The position numbers were made by a program, and so were the translations under genes. From NCBI RefSeq assembly GCF_027587375.1, contig NZ_JAMXIC010000001.1:124001-188000 (forward strand): a stretch of 64,000 nucleotides of DNA, in the 5' to 3' direction. Of the stretch, positions 25,135-34,455 are shown one piece after another. The stretch is from Arthrobacter sp. B2a2-09. GTDB taxonomy: Bacteria > Actinomycetota > Actinomycetes > Actinomycetales > Micrococcaceae. The notes beneath the pieces were generated by a model, which saw only the letters and a program-made list of their open reading frames with translations, had not been told where the DNA came from and searched no databases. Positions within the stretch are counted from its first letter, which is position 1. Each line of letters begins with the position of its first letter.

Positions 25135-26253
25135 TTAGAACACAGGCCGCCAAGTTTCGACGGCGTCATCGCTGACTGCCACTACCTCGCGCCAGCGGTC
25201 GAACAGCGAGCAGGGGTGCGAGATGCCCAGGTCCACGGTGTCGCCGACCTGCAGGCCTTCGGCGTCGTCCACGATGGCGTGATGGTCGAAGAGGCGCGTC
25301 AGCCTGGCGCCTGCACCGGCGGACAGGAAGGCCCCGTTACGGTACCGGGAGACGATCACCGGCAGGCCGGCGTCGTACGCCAACTCGCGCTTGCCCGCGT
25401 TCAGGACCACGCGCCCGGCTTCCGGGGCGGAGATGACCAGCGCCCGCACCACCGCCGCGGCGGTGAGGCCGGGGACCGGGGAGACGCTCTGGTAAGTGCC
25501 GTGGTCGTGCACTACATAGCAGCCTGAACGCAACACATTGACGGAGGCGCTGTGCGGCAGGAAAGCGGCCGCACGGTCCTGGAACGCGGAGCCGCCGTTG
25601 CTGAAGACCGGCAGCTCCACCTCGAAAGCGGGGTGCAGTTCATCGAAAATGTCGCGGGCCAAGCGGCAGTGCGAATCGATCCCGGCCAGGTTTTCAGCCG
25701 TCCGGGTGTTCGGTGCCACACCCTCGTAGGCGCTGACGCCGGCCAGCAGCAGGCCGCTGGCGACGAGAATCTCATCGGCCAGGGGCCCGGCCTCGGCCTC
25801 GCTGCGGATCCCGGTGCGGCCGCCGGGGGTTCCGACGTCGATCAGTACGTTCAACGGCCGCGGCGAGCCCTCGAACACCTCGGCCATGGCACGGACGCCC
25901 ACCGCCGAATCGGCCAGGCAGTAAATCTCCAGCTCCGGCGAGGCCGCCAGCCAGGCACGCAACTGCTCGAGGTGGCCGCGGAACAGCATCTCGTTCGCGA
26001 TGAGGATCCGGGTGGCACCCCACTCGATGGCCTGCGCGGCCTGAGCGGTGGTCGCCACGGTCACGCCCCAGGAGCCGGGCAACTGCCGGCGGACAATCTC
26101 GCCCGTCATGGTGGTTTTGATGTGCGGGGCCAGCACCATGCCCCGCTCTCGTGTCCAGGCCTCTTTGATGTCGATATTGCGCTCGACGGCGGCAACGTCC
26201 AGGAGCATCTGCGGCAAGGTGTGGAGCGGGAGGGCGGGGTCAAGGTGCGGCAT
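25135..26253 (-). CDS. D-threonine aldolase/D-serine dehydratase-like PLP enzyme
   Basis: 372 aa with an alanine-racemase-like barrel. The PLP lysine is in VLAPHIKTTMT (Lys46; the family has PHxKTH, here KTT), and the C-terminal domain has the metal-binding pattern DLGISHPCSLFDRW in which His and Cys bind a divalent metal in the DSD1/D-threonine aldolase group. Likely substrates are D-3-hydroxy amino acids. It stands alone, 540 bases from mmsA, so a link to the semialdehyde pathway is unproven. Confidence 0.82.
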   Translation of the reverse strand: MPHLDPALPLHTLPQMLLDVAAVERNIDIKEAWTRERGMVLAPHIKTTMTGEIVRRQLPGSWGVTVATTAQAAQAIEWGATRILIANEMLFRGHLEQLRAWLAASPELEIYCLADSAVGVRAMAEVFEGSPRPLNVLIDVGTPGGRTGIRSEAEAGPLADEILVASGLLLAGVSAYEGVAPNTRTAENLAGIDSHCRLARDIFDELHPAFEVELPVFSNGGSAFQDRAAAFLPHSASVNVLRSGCYVVHDHGTYQSVSPVPGLTAAAVVRALVISAPEAGRVVLNAGKRELAYDAGLPVIVSRYRNGAFLSAGAGARLTRLFDHHAIVDDAEGLQVGDTVDLGISHPCSLFDRWREVVAVSDDAVETWRPVF

Positions 26254-26478
26254 GCGGCGCTGTTCTTTCAGGATCGTTCGGGGAGCAGGGTTCCCAGAGA
26301 TCCTATCCGGGTTCAGTAACTAGAGAACCCCTGGACAGATCGCGGCGAATGACAAGTAGTGGCCACTCAGGCGGTTGCTACGCGGAGTGAGTACGCTCTT
26401 CCACGTGTCAGACCGTTCAGGCGCATCGTCGTGTGGCCGGCTGCCACGAGCTGAGTCCAGGCCATAGGAGGTCAAATC

Positions 26479-26784
26479 ATGTCCGTCATCATTGCGAGCA
26501 AAATTTCCGGTGACACGAGCGTTTTCGCCAAATCGCTCGAGGAGCGCGCGGACGAGTACCGCCAGTGGGGCGAGCGCGGTCGGGCGGCAGGCGCGATACA
26601 CCACCAGTTCGCGGTCGGGGACGGGTTCGTCCTTGTGGTCGACGAATGGGAATCGACAGAGGCATTCCAGAAATTCTTCGGTGATCCCGAGATCCAGGCA
26701 TTCATCGGTTCGGTGGGCGGCGACCCGAACGTGGCTCCCGAGATCACCGTGGGGGAATCCGTCGACTCTGCGGACAAGTACTAG
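26479..26784 (+). CDS. Small dimeric alpha/beta-barrel-like protein
   Basis: 101 aa. The pattern of strand-helix-strand with VIIASKISGDTSVFAKSL, GAIHHQFAVGDGFVLVVDEWESTEAFQKFFGDPEIQAFI resembles single-domain ABM/ferredoxin-like proteins that bind or degrade small aromatic or stress metabolites. No catalytic residue can be named. The ATG follows AGGAGG by six bases. It may be co-transcribed with the GyrI-like gene 56 bases downstream. Confidence 0.75.
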   Translation: MSVIIASKISGDTSVFAKSLEERADEYRQWGERGRAAGAIHHQFAVGDGFVLVVDEWESTEAFQKFFGDPEIQAFIGSVGGDPNVAPEITVGESVDSADKY

Positions 26785-26840
26785 CCGACGGACCGCGCCG
26801 ATCCCTACGTGGCGCGGGCGGTGTGAGGTACACTCGCGGC

Positions 26841-27302
26841 ATGTCGGTCCCCGTCGTCGTACAGACTGTCCACCCCCGCCCGCTGGCCGCTGTCCGGCGT
26901 GAGGTCCCACCGAATGAAGCTGGCTCGGCATGGGGGCCTGCGGTAGGCAAAGTCTGGGACTTCATTCGCAGTCAGCCGGGTCTGTGGACGGACGGCCACA
27001 ACATTTTCGTCTACCACCACTCGATCAAGCCTGGCGCGCCCCTTCTGTGCGACTTCGGCGTCGAAGTCACGCGCACCTTTGAAACGGCGGGCGAGGTGTA
27101 CGCGACCGAAACGCCCGGGGGCGAGGCTGCCGTAGCAGTCCATCATGGGCCGTACCACCGCATGAACGAGGCATACAACGCGATCGAGGAGTGGATGGCG
27201 GCGAATCATAGGGAGTCTGCCGGACACTCCTGGGAGATCTACGGAGATCCGACACCCGATCCGGCACACACTGAAACGACGGTCGTTCACCTGCTGAAGT
27301 AG
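26841..27302 (+). CDS. GyrI-like/AraC-type effector-binding domain protein
   Basis: 153 aa from the ATG at 26841. The pattern is VVVQTVHPRPLAAVRREVPPNE, then WDFIRSQPG, VYHH, VEVTRTFE, and AVAVHHGPYHRMNEAYNAIEEWM, ending in EIYGDPTPDP, all typical of stand-alone GyrI-like SHS2 domains that bind hydrophobic small molecules or inhibit gyrase. There is no DNA-binding domain. The dispersed repeat at 27311 begins nine bases after the stop. Confidence 0.85.
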   Translation: MSVPVVVQTVHPRPLAAVRREVPPNEAGSAWGPAVGKVWDFIRSQPGLWTDGHNIFVYHHSIKPGAPLLCDFGVEVTRTFETAGEVYATETPGGEAAVAVHHGPYHRMNEAYNAIEEWMAANHRESAGHSWEIYGDPTPDPAHTETTVVHLLK

Positions 27303-27310
27303 GAGTCAGC

Positions 27311-27364
27311 TTCCCGTCCAGGCCCCGTGAGTGTCATGCGAGGGAATGCCCCCAATGGGGCCGC
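27311..27364. repeat. 54-bp dispersed repeat, copy 2
   Basis: Gap-free match to 9921-9974 with 45 of 54 identical bases. This copy contains GCCCC-CAAT-GGGGC, a small hairpin, and lies between the ends of two convergent genes, so it encodes nothing here. Confidence 0.65.
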
Positions 27365-27383
27365 AGGACAACTCAGTCCCGGA

Positions 27384-29504
27384 CTAAATCGTGAGGCGAA
27401 GGTCTTTGATGCGTTCAGTGGCGTCGCGGATGGCGGCGGGAAGCTCTAGGGGTGGTACCGGGTGCGAGAAGAGGTAGCCCTGGAGGGAGTCGCAGCCGAG
27501 CTGGAGCAGGTGTCGCGCCTGTTCGGGGGTTTCGACGCCCTCTGCGGTGATGCGGTGTCCGAGATGGTGGGCCATCACTGCCATCGAGGCCAGGATTGGC
27601 AGGTCTTCCTCTCCGGTGTGAATGACGGAGACGAACGAGCGGTCGATTTTGAGAATGTCGACCGGCAACTCTTGGAGACGTCCAAGAGAGGAATAGCCTG
27701 TGCCGAAGTCATCCAAGGCAACCCGGATGCCTTTACCCCGCAGCAGAGTCAGCTGGGCGGTGATGTGGGGTGCGGGGTCAAGGAAGACACTCTCGGTGAC
27801 TTCCAGGATCAGCTGGTTTCCCTGAATTCCGGCGACAGACAACGTTTCCAAGACGCCGCGGGCATAGCCGGGTTCGCGCAGCTGGACGGCTGAAACATTC
27901 ACGGCCACGGCACGGTTGCCGTTCTTCAGGAGCCAGGGCTGCAACTGGGTGCAGGTTTGGGTCAGCACTTCGTGGCCGATCGCATTGATCAGCCCTGAGG
28001 CTTCGGCTGCGGGAATGAAGTCCGAGGGCGGGGTGAGCCCGTCGGGGCGCTCCCAACGGACCAGTGCTTCGACCTGGGTGACCGTGGCGGACGCAGCGTC
28101 GACCACAGGCTGGTAATGGACCGTGATTTCTCCGTGTTCAACCGCGGTCCGAATCCCGGCTTCCAGGTCTGTGCGGGCGAGCAGGGCCGTCATCATGTCA
28201 GGATGGAAGCGCAGGCAACGGTTCTTGCCCGCGGCCTTTGCTGCGTACATCGCAATGTCCGCACGCCGCATCAGATCCGGGGCATGAAGCACGTCGTCGG
28301 CGCTGATCAGACCGATGCTGACGCCGGGACGGAGGTCGCGCCCGTGAAGGATGAAGGGGACGTTCAGCGCATTCACGAGGCGGGCCGCCACAGGTGCCGG
28401 GTCCGGAGTGGAGGTCAGGAGGATGACGAATTCGTCTCCGCCTAGCCGGGCGACAGTATCGCCCGGGCCCACGCAGGGCAGCAACCGGCGGCCGACCTCG
28501 ATGAGCATCTCGTCTCCGGCCTGATGGCCCAGGACATCGTTGACTTCCTTGAAATCATCTAGATCGAGGAGCAGGACATGGATCCCGAGACGGTCGGTTG
28601 AGGCCAGTGCATGTTCAAGCCGGTCACGGAACAATGCCCGGTTGGCCAGCCCCGTGAGGTGGTCCCGGAAGGCGAGAAGCTTGAGCTCTTCGGCTTGACG
28701 GGCAAGTTCCGCCAGCGCCGTCCGGGCCTGGTCTTGTGCCTGAGTCCGGGCGGTGATGTCGCGGAAGCTCCAGACCCGCCCGACGATGGATTCGGATACC
28801 CTTTGGGGCCGTGAATACCGCTCAAAAGTGCGTCCGTCGCGAAAGTGCAACAAATCCAGGCTCTCGGCGCCTGGATCGGCGTAAAGGTCTTGGACTTTCG
28901 CCGCGAAGGCTTCCGGGTCTGTGAGTTGGTTCAGGACAAAGGCCATGACTTTGCTGTCGTCGTGGGAGTCGAGAAGATCCTTGCTGATGCCCCACATGGT
29001 GGCAAACCGTTCATTCGCCCCTGCGATCTTCCCGCCCGCGGTCACGACCAGGATTCCGTCGGCCGTAGATTCAAGCGTTGCGCTGACTAATGACAGCGCC
29101 TCGCGCAGCGCAGCGTCGCTGCGTTTGCGTTCACTTACGTCCCGGACCGTCGCCACAACGTTGTTCAGGGAAGCGGTCACCGGTGCGAGGTTGACCTCCA
29201 TGGGGAACTCTGTGCCGTCACGCCGCAGACCGAATAGTTCCAGACCCGCATTGGCCAGCCGCATCCGCGGATCGCCGGCGAAAACGTCCCATTGGCCTTC
29301 ACTGCGTCCTTGGAGCCGGCCCGGCAATAGCGTGCGGTAGTGCCGGCCCAGCAACCACTCCCGTCGATGGCCGAAAAGACGCTCGGCTGCGGCATTGAAG
29401 AATCGAATCGCGCCGCCGGAATCGATCATCAGCAGCGGGTCAGGCGATCCCTCGAGCAGATCACGGTATGAAAGAACGGGCGTGCTCGAAAAAGGCTCAG
29501 TCAT
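27384..29504 (-). CDS. PAS-PAS-GGDEF-EAL cyclic-di-GMP signalling protein
   Basis: 706 aa from the ATG at 29504. Two PAS sensor domains (about residues 10-125 with SPDPLLMIDSGGAIRFFNAAAE, and 140-255) are followed by a diguanylate cyclase domain with an intact VARLGGDEFVILL and a phosphodiesterase domain with an intact QVEALVRWERP, DDFGTGYSSL and LKIDRSFV. No TM helix, so it is a soluble sensor that could both make and break cyclic di-GMP. Sensor ligand unknown. The frame is open upstream to 29738 without conserved sequence. Confidence 0.92.
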   Translation of the reverse strand: MTEPFSSTPVLSYRDLLEGSPDPLLMIDSGGAIRFFNAAAERLFGHRREWLLGRHYRTLLPGRLQGRSEGQWDVFAGDPRMRLANAGLELFGLRRDGTEFPMEVNLAPVTASLNNVVATVRDVSERKRSDAALREALSLVSATLESTADGILVVTAGGKIAGANERFATMWGISKDLLDSHDDSKVMAFVLNQLTDPEAFAAKVQDLYADPGAESLDLLHFRDGRTFERYSRPQRVSESIVGRVWSFRDITARTQAQDQARTALAELARQAEELKLLAFRDHLTGLANRALFRDRLEHALASTDRLGIHVLLLDLDDFKEVNDVLGHQAGDEMLIEVGRRLLPCVGPGDTVARLGGDEFVILLTSTPDPAPVAARLVNALNVPFILHGRDLRPGVSIGLISADDVLHAPDLMRRADIAMYAAKAAGKNRCLRFHPDMMTALLARTDLEAGIRTAVEHGEITVHYQPVVDAASATVTQVEALVRWERPDGLTPPSDFIPAAEASGLINAIGHEVLTQTCTQLQPWLLKNGNRAVAVNVSAVQLREPGYARGVLETLSVAGIQGNQLILEVTESVFLDPAPHITAQLTLLRGKGIRVALDDFGTGYSSLGRLQELPVDILKIDRSFVSVIHTGEEDLPILASMAVMAHHLGHRITAEGVETPEQARHLLQLGCDSLQGYLFSHPVPPLELPAAIRDATERIKDLRLTI

Positions 29505-29706
29505 TCCCCCGACCTCAACCGGAACCGGTACAACGGTCCGTATCGATGAACAGTTCAAACATGCCAGCCATTGCTGGCCTCCCATCAAGGACGGCTCGTC
29601 CCTCACAGACGGTATCGGGCGGAGTCCCGGATCAGGTCCCCCCGAAAGTTCCGTCATATTCCGCGGTAAACGTCCTTTTGAGTCACGTGCACCCTCAGTC
29701 CGTGAA

Positions 29707-31230
29707 TCATCCCTTATCCCAGTACGACAGGCAAGCATTTAGTCCATCTGATGGATTACTAACCCGTCGGAATTGCCGCGACCGTCGCCTCGCCACCGTG
29801 GCAACCACCAGAAGAACGACGACGGCGCCCAGGCCCACTCTCGCTGTCAACTGGCCGTAGGGTTCGGCCCCGGTGAAATACATAAGCGCCAGCACGGGAG
29901 CGATGGCCGTGAACTCGTAACGACCGCTCAGCACCACGAACGGCAAGAGCAGCAGCGCGTACCAGGGGTAGCTGGGCGAGACGATCAGCAGCGTTCCTCC
30001 GACCATCAAGACCTGCCCGTCCCAAGGCCGGACCGAGTCGGTGGTCCGCCATACGTAAAAGGACAGGCCGAGCAGCAGCACCAAGGCGGCCGGCGCTGCC
30101 CAACTAGACGGGAGCACCAGCTTCAACAGGGTGAAGCGCGGGCTGTCCTGCCCGTCATATCCCTCCGAGCGAAGGTATTCGGGCAGAAAGCCCACTACTG
30201 CCCAACCGCTGGCGAGGACATATGGCACGTAGGCCGCGGCGAATGTAGCCACGGCCGCAGCCACGAAGCGGAGCGGCCGCCGGTACAGCATCGCCGGGGC
30301 GCTGATGGCCGGAATGAGCTTGGTGGCCACCGCCGCGCCAAAGGCCGCTCCGGAACCCAGTGTGCGCCCGCCCACCAGCAGCAGCGCCGCCGCCAAGGCC
30401 AGAGCGGTGCCCAACGCATCCACGTGCGCACCGTTGATGGCTTCAAAGGCCACCAGCGGAGACCATGCCCACCACACGGCTTGGTGTACGGGCCTTCCGG
30501 TGCGGCGGAGGAACGCAAGCAGCGCCACCGTTATGGCGAGGCTGAGCAGCAGCCCGGCCAGCTGAAAGGCGATGAACCCCACTTCGGAACCGGGGATGAG
30601 CCGCACGGCCAGGAAATACAGCTCCGCCGCCGCCGGATAGACGGTGGGCACGGCGGGCCTGTTGATGGCCGTGCACAGGGTGCCGCCGCCCGGAATGTTG
30701 GTGGTGGTCTCGGTGCCCGTCGGGAAGGGATTGGCATGGCAGGTTCCGTCCGGTCCGGGGTCCTGGAACAGCCAGGCCGGCCGCAGCGGCCGCAGCATCT
30801 CGTCCGCCGGAACGTGGGCATAAGGGGAGATTCCGGCTTTCTGGACGATGCCGTCCCACGCATAGCGCGCAGAGTCGTTGCTGGTGGCCGGCGGTGCCGC
30901 GATGGCGGCGGCTCCCACCAACAGGGACCCGAGGAGCACGACGGCGGCGGCGTACCGTGCCGTGATCCGGCGCGCCACCAGTGCCGCCGGGATGAAGACG
31001 GTCCAGGCGGCCAGCGTGCCAAGGGGGGACACCCATTCCGCGGCTGGGTCGTTGGTGACCGTCCACCAGAGGACCCCGGCCAGCAATGCGACCAGAGCGA
31101 GTGCCACCGCCGCAGCCGCAGTGCCGGTGTGTGGCGGCCGCATTCCCGACGAGCTGCTCCCGGCCGAGCTGCTCCCGACTGGGCCGGACGCGCGCCCGGG
31201 TGTTGATTCGCTCACTCTTTGATCCTGCAT
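29707..31230 (-). CDS. Multi-pass membrane glycosyltransferase-like protein (GT87/polyprenyl-phosphomannose type)
   Basis: 507 aa with about eleven TM helices and a short acidic N-terminal leader. The first extracytoplasmic loop, DSARYAWDGIVQKAGISPYAHVP, carries the D/R-Y-x-W-D-G and G-x-x-P-Y features of lipid-sugar-dependent mannosyltransferases (DUF2029/GT-C fold). The membrane-exposed asparagine/aspartate pair INGAHVDALG is also family-like. The start at 31230 lacks a clear ribosome site. It is divergent from the Mo-oxidoreductase gene and next to a set of glycosyltransferase genes, so it likely takes part in cell-envelope glycolipid synthesis. Confidence 0.7.
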   Translation of the reverse strand: MQDQRVSESTPGRASGPVGSSSAGSSSSGMRPPHTGTAAAAVALALVALLAGVLWWTVTNDPAAEWVSPLGTLAAWTVFIPAALVARRITARYAAAVVLLGSLLVGAAAIAAPPATSNDSARYAWDGIVQKAGISPYAHVPADEMLRPLRPAWLFQDPGPDGTCHANPFPTGTETTTNIPGGGTLCTAINRPAVPTVYPAAAELYFLAVRLIPGSEVGFIAFQLAGLLLSLAITVALLAFLRRTGRPVHQAVWWAWSPLVAFEAINGAHVDALGTALALAAALLLVGGRTLGSGAAFGAAVATKLIPAISAPAMLYRRPLRFVAAAVATFAAAYVPYVLASGWAVVGFLPEYLRSEGYDGQDSPRFTLLKLVLPSSWAAPAALVLLLGLSFYVWRTTDSVRPWDGQVLMVGGTLLIVSPSYPWYALLLLPFVVLSGRYEFTAIAPVLALMYFTGAEPYGQLTARVGLGAVVVLLVVATVARRRSRQFRRVSNPSDGLNACLSYWDKG

Positions 31231-31359
31231 CACTTGCAGGCCGGCGGGCGACGAATCCAAGGGACTGTTTGCCTTTCGTAAGGTCTGGACCGGGACGACG
31301 GGAGGGTCTTGGTGGTGTGATCGAGGTATGGACAGATTGACCACTTCCTCCAACAGCGG

Positions 31360-32544
31360 ATGGAAGCGGTGAACGGACGGTTCTCCTCGCCCTTGCGCAG
31401 CAGGCGGCTGACGGTGGTGCTGGGCCGTTGGCTCGGCCTTGCCTTCACTGTGTGCTTCTTGACCGGGCTGTTCAGCCACCTTCTGCAGGATCCGCCGGCT
31501 TGGATGTTTTTCCTTACCCGTCCCGTGTGGCTTTACGTGGCTACGCAGGGCATCCACGTCACCACCGGGATAGCTTCCATCCCCCTCCTGGCGGCCAAGC
31601 TATGGTCCGTATATCCCGAACTCTTGCGCTGGCCGCCGCTAAAGTCCGTGGTGCACTCACTGGAGCGGGTCTCGATCGCGCTCTTTGTGGCTTCTTCGCT
31701 GGTGGAAGTCACCATCGGATTGCTCAACACTTTCCAGTGGTATCCCTGGCCGTTTTCCTTCAGGGATGTCCACTATTGGCTGGCCTGGGTCATCATCGGG
31801 TCTTTGGCGCTTCATATCGCTGTCAAGATGCCCCTCATCCTGGCGCATTGGAGCCGCCGAGCGGACGAGGCCGCTATCGCCGCGGACACGGAGGGGGGAG
31901 GGCCGGACGGCAAAACAGTTACGGCTGCCGTGAAGCCTGGACCCGGGCACGGCTGGAGCCGCAGGGGGTTCCTGACGGCAATCACCGCGGGCACCGGCGT
32001 CGTCGTCTTGACGACTGCGGGCCAGTCCTTCGCCTGGCTGTCGGGCTTGAACCTCTTCGCGGCGCGCCGAATGGATACCGGCCCGCAGGCCGTCCCCATC
32101 AACAGGACCGCCGCCCAGGCCGGTGTGGCGGACGCTGCGCTTGCCCCCGACTGGGTCCTGACCGTGTCCTCGGGACCGGTGCAGAAGACGTTCACGCTGG
32201 CACAGCTCGCCGCGTTGCCGCAGTACAGCTACGGATTGCCCATCGCCTGCGTGGAAGGCTGGAGCCAAGGAGCCCAGTGGCGCGGTGTCCGAATCAGGGA
32301 CCTGATGGCAACGGTGGGCGCCCCGGCTGATGCCGAACTGCAGATTTCCAGCATGGAGAAGGGCGGCGTCTACGGGCGATCCTTCATGCCCGCCGCGTAT
32401 AGCCAGGACGAGCAGACATTGCTGGCGCTCGAACTCAACGGCGAACCACTGGACCTCGACCATGGCTATCCGGCACGAATCATCGCCCCCGGCCGTCCCG
32501 GAGTCCTGCAGACCAAATGGGTGCATAAAGTGGAGGTGATCTGA
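31360..32544 (+). CDS. Membrane cytochrome b-like/molybdopterin oxidoreductase fusion
   Basis: 394 aa. N-terminal part (1-170) has four TM helices with histidines placed as haem ligands (TGLFSHLL, GIHVTTG, VHYWLAW, LALHIAVK). A twin-arginine-like SRRGFLTAITAG motif plus hydrophobic helix follows at about 205. The C-terminal part is a sulfite-oxidase-type Mo domain with the cofactor cysteine in LPIACVEGWSQGAQWRGV and the YGRSF segment. It should pass electrons between the Mo centre and the membrane. Its stop overlaps the next ATG by one base. Confidence 0.82.
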   Translation: MEAVNGRFSSPLRSRRLTVVLGRWLGLAFTVCFLTGLFSHLLQDPPAWMFFLTRPVWLYVATQGIHVTTGIASIPLLAAKLWSVYPELLRWPPLKSVVHSLERVSIALFVASSLVEVTIGLLNTFQWYPWPFSFRDVHYWLAWVIIGSLALHIAVKMPLILAHWSRRADEAAIAADTEGGGPDGKTVTAAVKPGPGHGWSRRGFLTAITAGTGVVVLTTAGQSFAWLSGLNLFAARRMDTGPQAVPINRTAAQAGVADAALAPDWVLTVSSGPVQKTFTLAQLAALPQYSYGLPIACVEGWSQGAQWRGVRIRDLMATVGAPADAELQISSMEKGGVYGRSFMPAAYSQDEQTLLALELNGEPLDLDHGYPARIIAPGRPGVLQTKWVHKVEVI

Positions 32545-33056
32545 TGCGACTGCCCGTGGTGGGTCCGTCGGCACCGGCACGACGCAGGACCGTCTGGTGG
32601 GTACGGGCAGCATTGGGCGTCCTGGGCCTGGCTGCCCTCGGTTACGCGATCTTCGGATTCCTGGCGAACGTGCCGCCTGTCCAGCTGATCGGCGTGGCGG
32701 CCTGGCTTGCCGTGGCGTTGTTGGTGCACGACGGCGTGCTGGTCCCGCTGACAACGCTGGCCGGGGGCGGATTGTCGAGGTTGACGTATGGGCTTGGCCC
32801 CGTTCAACAGGGGATAGTGCGCGGAGCCCTTCTGGTGGGGGCGCTGGTGACATTGGTGGCAGCCCCGCTGATCCGCGCCCAGCAGGTGCTCGAGCCAAGC
32901 GGTCCGGGCAGCGGCGTCAACGGCACCGTGCTGCAGGGGGACTATGCGCTGGCCCTGGGTGTCTTTTGGGTGGTCCTGGCGGTGGCCTCGGCGGCTGTTG
33001 TGGCCGCCGTCGGACTTTACGGCCGCCGTTCCAAGGTCAGAAAGACCCGGTCCTGA
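32544..33056 (+). CDS. Small integral membrane protein paired with the Mo-oxidoreductase
   Basis: 170 aa with four predicted TM helices (ALGVLGLAALGYAIFGFLANV, LIGVAAWLAVALLVHDGVLVPL and two more). Start overlaps the oxidoreductase stop (TGATG), so it is translated with it and may be a membrane partner or anchor. The 3' end overlaps the convergent methyltransferase gene by 40 bases. No named family recognised. Confidence 0.7.
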   Translation: MRLPVVGPSAPARRRTVWWVRAALGVLGLAALGYAIFGFLANVPPVQLIGVAAWLAVALLVHDGVLVPLTTLAGGGLSRLTYGLGPVQQGIVRGALLVGALVTLVAAPLIRAQQVLEPSGPGSGVNGTVLQGDYALALGVFWVVLAVASAAVVAAVGLYGRRSKVRKTRS

Positions 33057-33751
33057 ACGGTCCGGGTGGCCACGGCATCCAGCCCCGCCCGCGCCGCGTG
33101 GAAGGCGAGCGCTTTCGACCCGGCGCGGGCCCAGGGAAAGGCCGCGCTTGCGCGTCCGTCTGAATCCTCCAGCACGGCCAGATAGGCTACATCGAGGAAA
33201 TCCGGGGCTTCGGCCTCAGCCAGCACTTGCCCGCCCGGCGCGAGCAGTGAGGCAACACGCTCAAGCAGCACCCGGATGTTTCCGCCGATGCCGATGTTGC
33301 CATCCAGCAACAGTGCCGAACCCCAACCCCGCTCGTGCGGGACGGGGTCAAAGATGGAGCCAAGGATGGCCGCGCCGCCGCGGTCGGTGGCCAGCTTCAC
33401 CGCGGCTGGGCTCGAATCGACGCCCATGGAGGCTAGCCCCAGTTCCCGGGCGGCCTCAAGCATCCGGCCCGGGCCGCAGCCCACATCGAGAACGGGCCCA
33501 CGGAGGGTGCGAAGCAGTTCGCGTTCGTCTGCCGTGGCGGGGCCGGACCAACCGAGCATGTTGAAATGGACGCGCCCGATGGTTTCGCGCCAAGGCGATT
33601 CCGGACGCAGCGTCAGGCGCCCCAGGCCGAGGGGCAGGCTACGGGCGTAAGGTTCGTGCCCGCCTTGGCCAAACAAGGCAAGCGGGCCCATCCCCGCAGC
33701 AAAACCGTCAGCCCGGGCGCGGGGACCCCTGGGGACTGCCTGGATGCTCAT
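33017..33751 (-). CDS. Class I SAM-dependent methyltransferase
   Basis: 244 aa. Motif I VLDVGCGPGRML and motif II acidic strand ASMGVDSSP, then LAPGGQVLAEAE, show a Rossmann methyltransferase. Last gene of a five-gene reverse-strand unit (37422 to 33017); its ATG overlaps the stop of the preceding gene (ATGA). Together with nucleoside phosphorylase, epimerase and two glycosyltransferase-like proteins it may modify a sugar or glycolipid. Substrate unknown. Confidence 0.85.
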   Translation of the reverse strand: MSIQAVPRGPRARADGFAAGMGPLALFGQGGHEPYARSLPLGLGRLTLRPESPWRETIGRVHFNMLGWSGPATADERELLRTLRGPVLDVGCGPGRMLEAARELGLASMGVDSSPAAVKLATDRGGAAILGSIFDPVPHERGWGSALLLDGNIGIGGNIRVLLERVASLLAPGGQVLAEAEAPDFLDVAYLAVLEDSDGRASAAFPWARAGSKALAFHAARAGLDAVATRTVQDRVFLTLERRP

Positions 33752-34455
33752 CGCGAGGCACCCCTTTGGGTGGGTGCGGCAGCGGACAGGGCCTTAACCG
33801 GCACACTCGCCGCTGGCCGCCCCGTGGCCAGGCTCTCCACCGCGAGGGCAAACGGCGTTCCGGCACATTCCCTGGCGGCAGCGAAGGCATCTGCAAAGTA
33901 GTCCACATCCCTCAGGACTGGTAGCAGTCCCACGTCCAGGCCGGCGCCGGCCAGCCGGGCCAATTGGTGCGCCCCGGTTTGCGGGGTGGACATGTCCACC
34001 CCGCGGAGCAGACCGCCGTCGGGCCGGTACAGGCCCAACGCCCAGAAGCCACCGTCCGACGCTGGGCCGAACCACGCGCCGCGATGCGTTACCGGAGCGG
34101 GAGTTACCCAGTCCGCCAGCAGGGGTGCCAACTGGTCCCCGCATAACTGGGGGGTGTCCATGCCCAGAATCAGCAGCGGTCCGTCCGTCAGCGAACAGAT
34201 GGCCGCCAGTCGTTCGTCCAGGCCGCCGGCACTCTGGGCGAATACTTCAAAACCAGCAGCGTCCCCGTGGTGCGGCGTGCCGTCAAACACCAGCAAACGC
34301 CGGGCCGCAGGAAGGGATCGCACTGTTTCCAGCGTCTGGCTCAGGCTGGTCTGAGCCAGGGCTGCGGCCTGCTCCGGGGTGAGCGGGGGAATGAGTCGTG
34401 TCTTGACCATGCCCGGGATGCATTCTTTGGCAATGACGGCGATGGTGAGATTCAC
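33748..34455 (-). CDS. TIGR04282/DUF2064 family glycosyltransferase-like protein
   Basis: 235 aa from the GTG at 34455, which overlaps the upstream stop (GTGA) and follows GGAG. Family hallmarks are the N-terminal VIAKECIPGMVKTRL (nucleotide-binding, KTRL), ILGMDTPQL, and PASDGGFWALGL. Related to nucleotidyl/glycosyltransferases; the TIGR04282 group has been named for its occurrence in arsenosugar gene clusters. No arsenic methyltransferase or radical-SAM gene is present here, so an arsenosugar role is not supported. Confidence 0.85.
   Translation of the reverse strand: MNLTIAVIAKECIPGMVKTRLIPPLTPEQAAALAQTSLSQTLETVRSLPAARRLLVFDGTPHHGDAAGFEVFAQSAGGLDERLAAICSLTDGPLLILGMDTPQLCGDQLAPLLADWVTPAPVTHRGAWFGPASDGGFWALGLYRPDGGLLRGVDMSTPQTGAHQLARLAGAGLDVGLLPVLRDVDYFADAFAAARECAGTPFALAVESLATGRPAASVPVKALSAAAPTQRGASR

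Noticed and set aside
26320..26931. Reverse-strand open frame over the small ABM-like protein gene
   Set aside because: Proline/arginine-rich shadow; the forward gene has a good ribosome site and a recognisable fold pattern.
29773..31206. Long open frame on the forward strand opposite the membrane glycosyltransferase
   Set aside because: Composition is Arg/Gly/Gln rich without hydrophobic or conserved segments; the opposite strand has about eleven TM helices and the expected family motifs.
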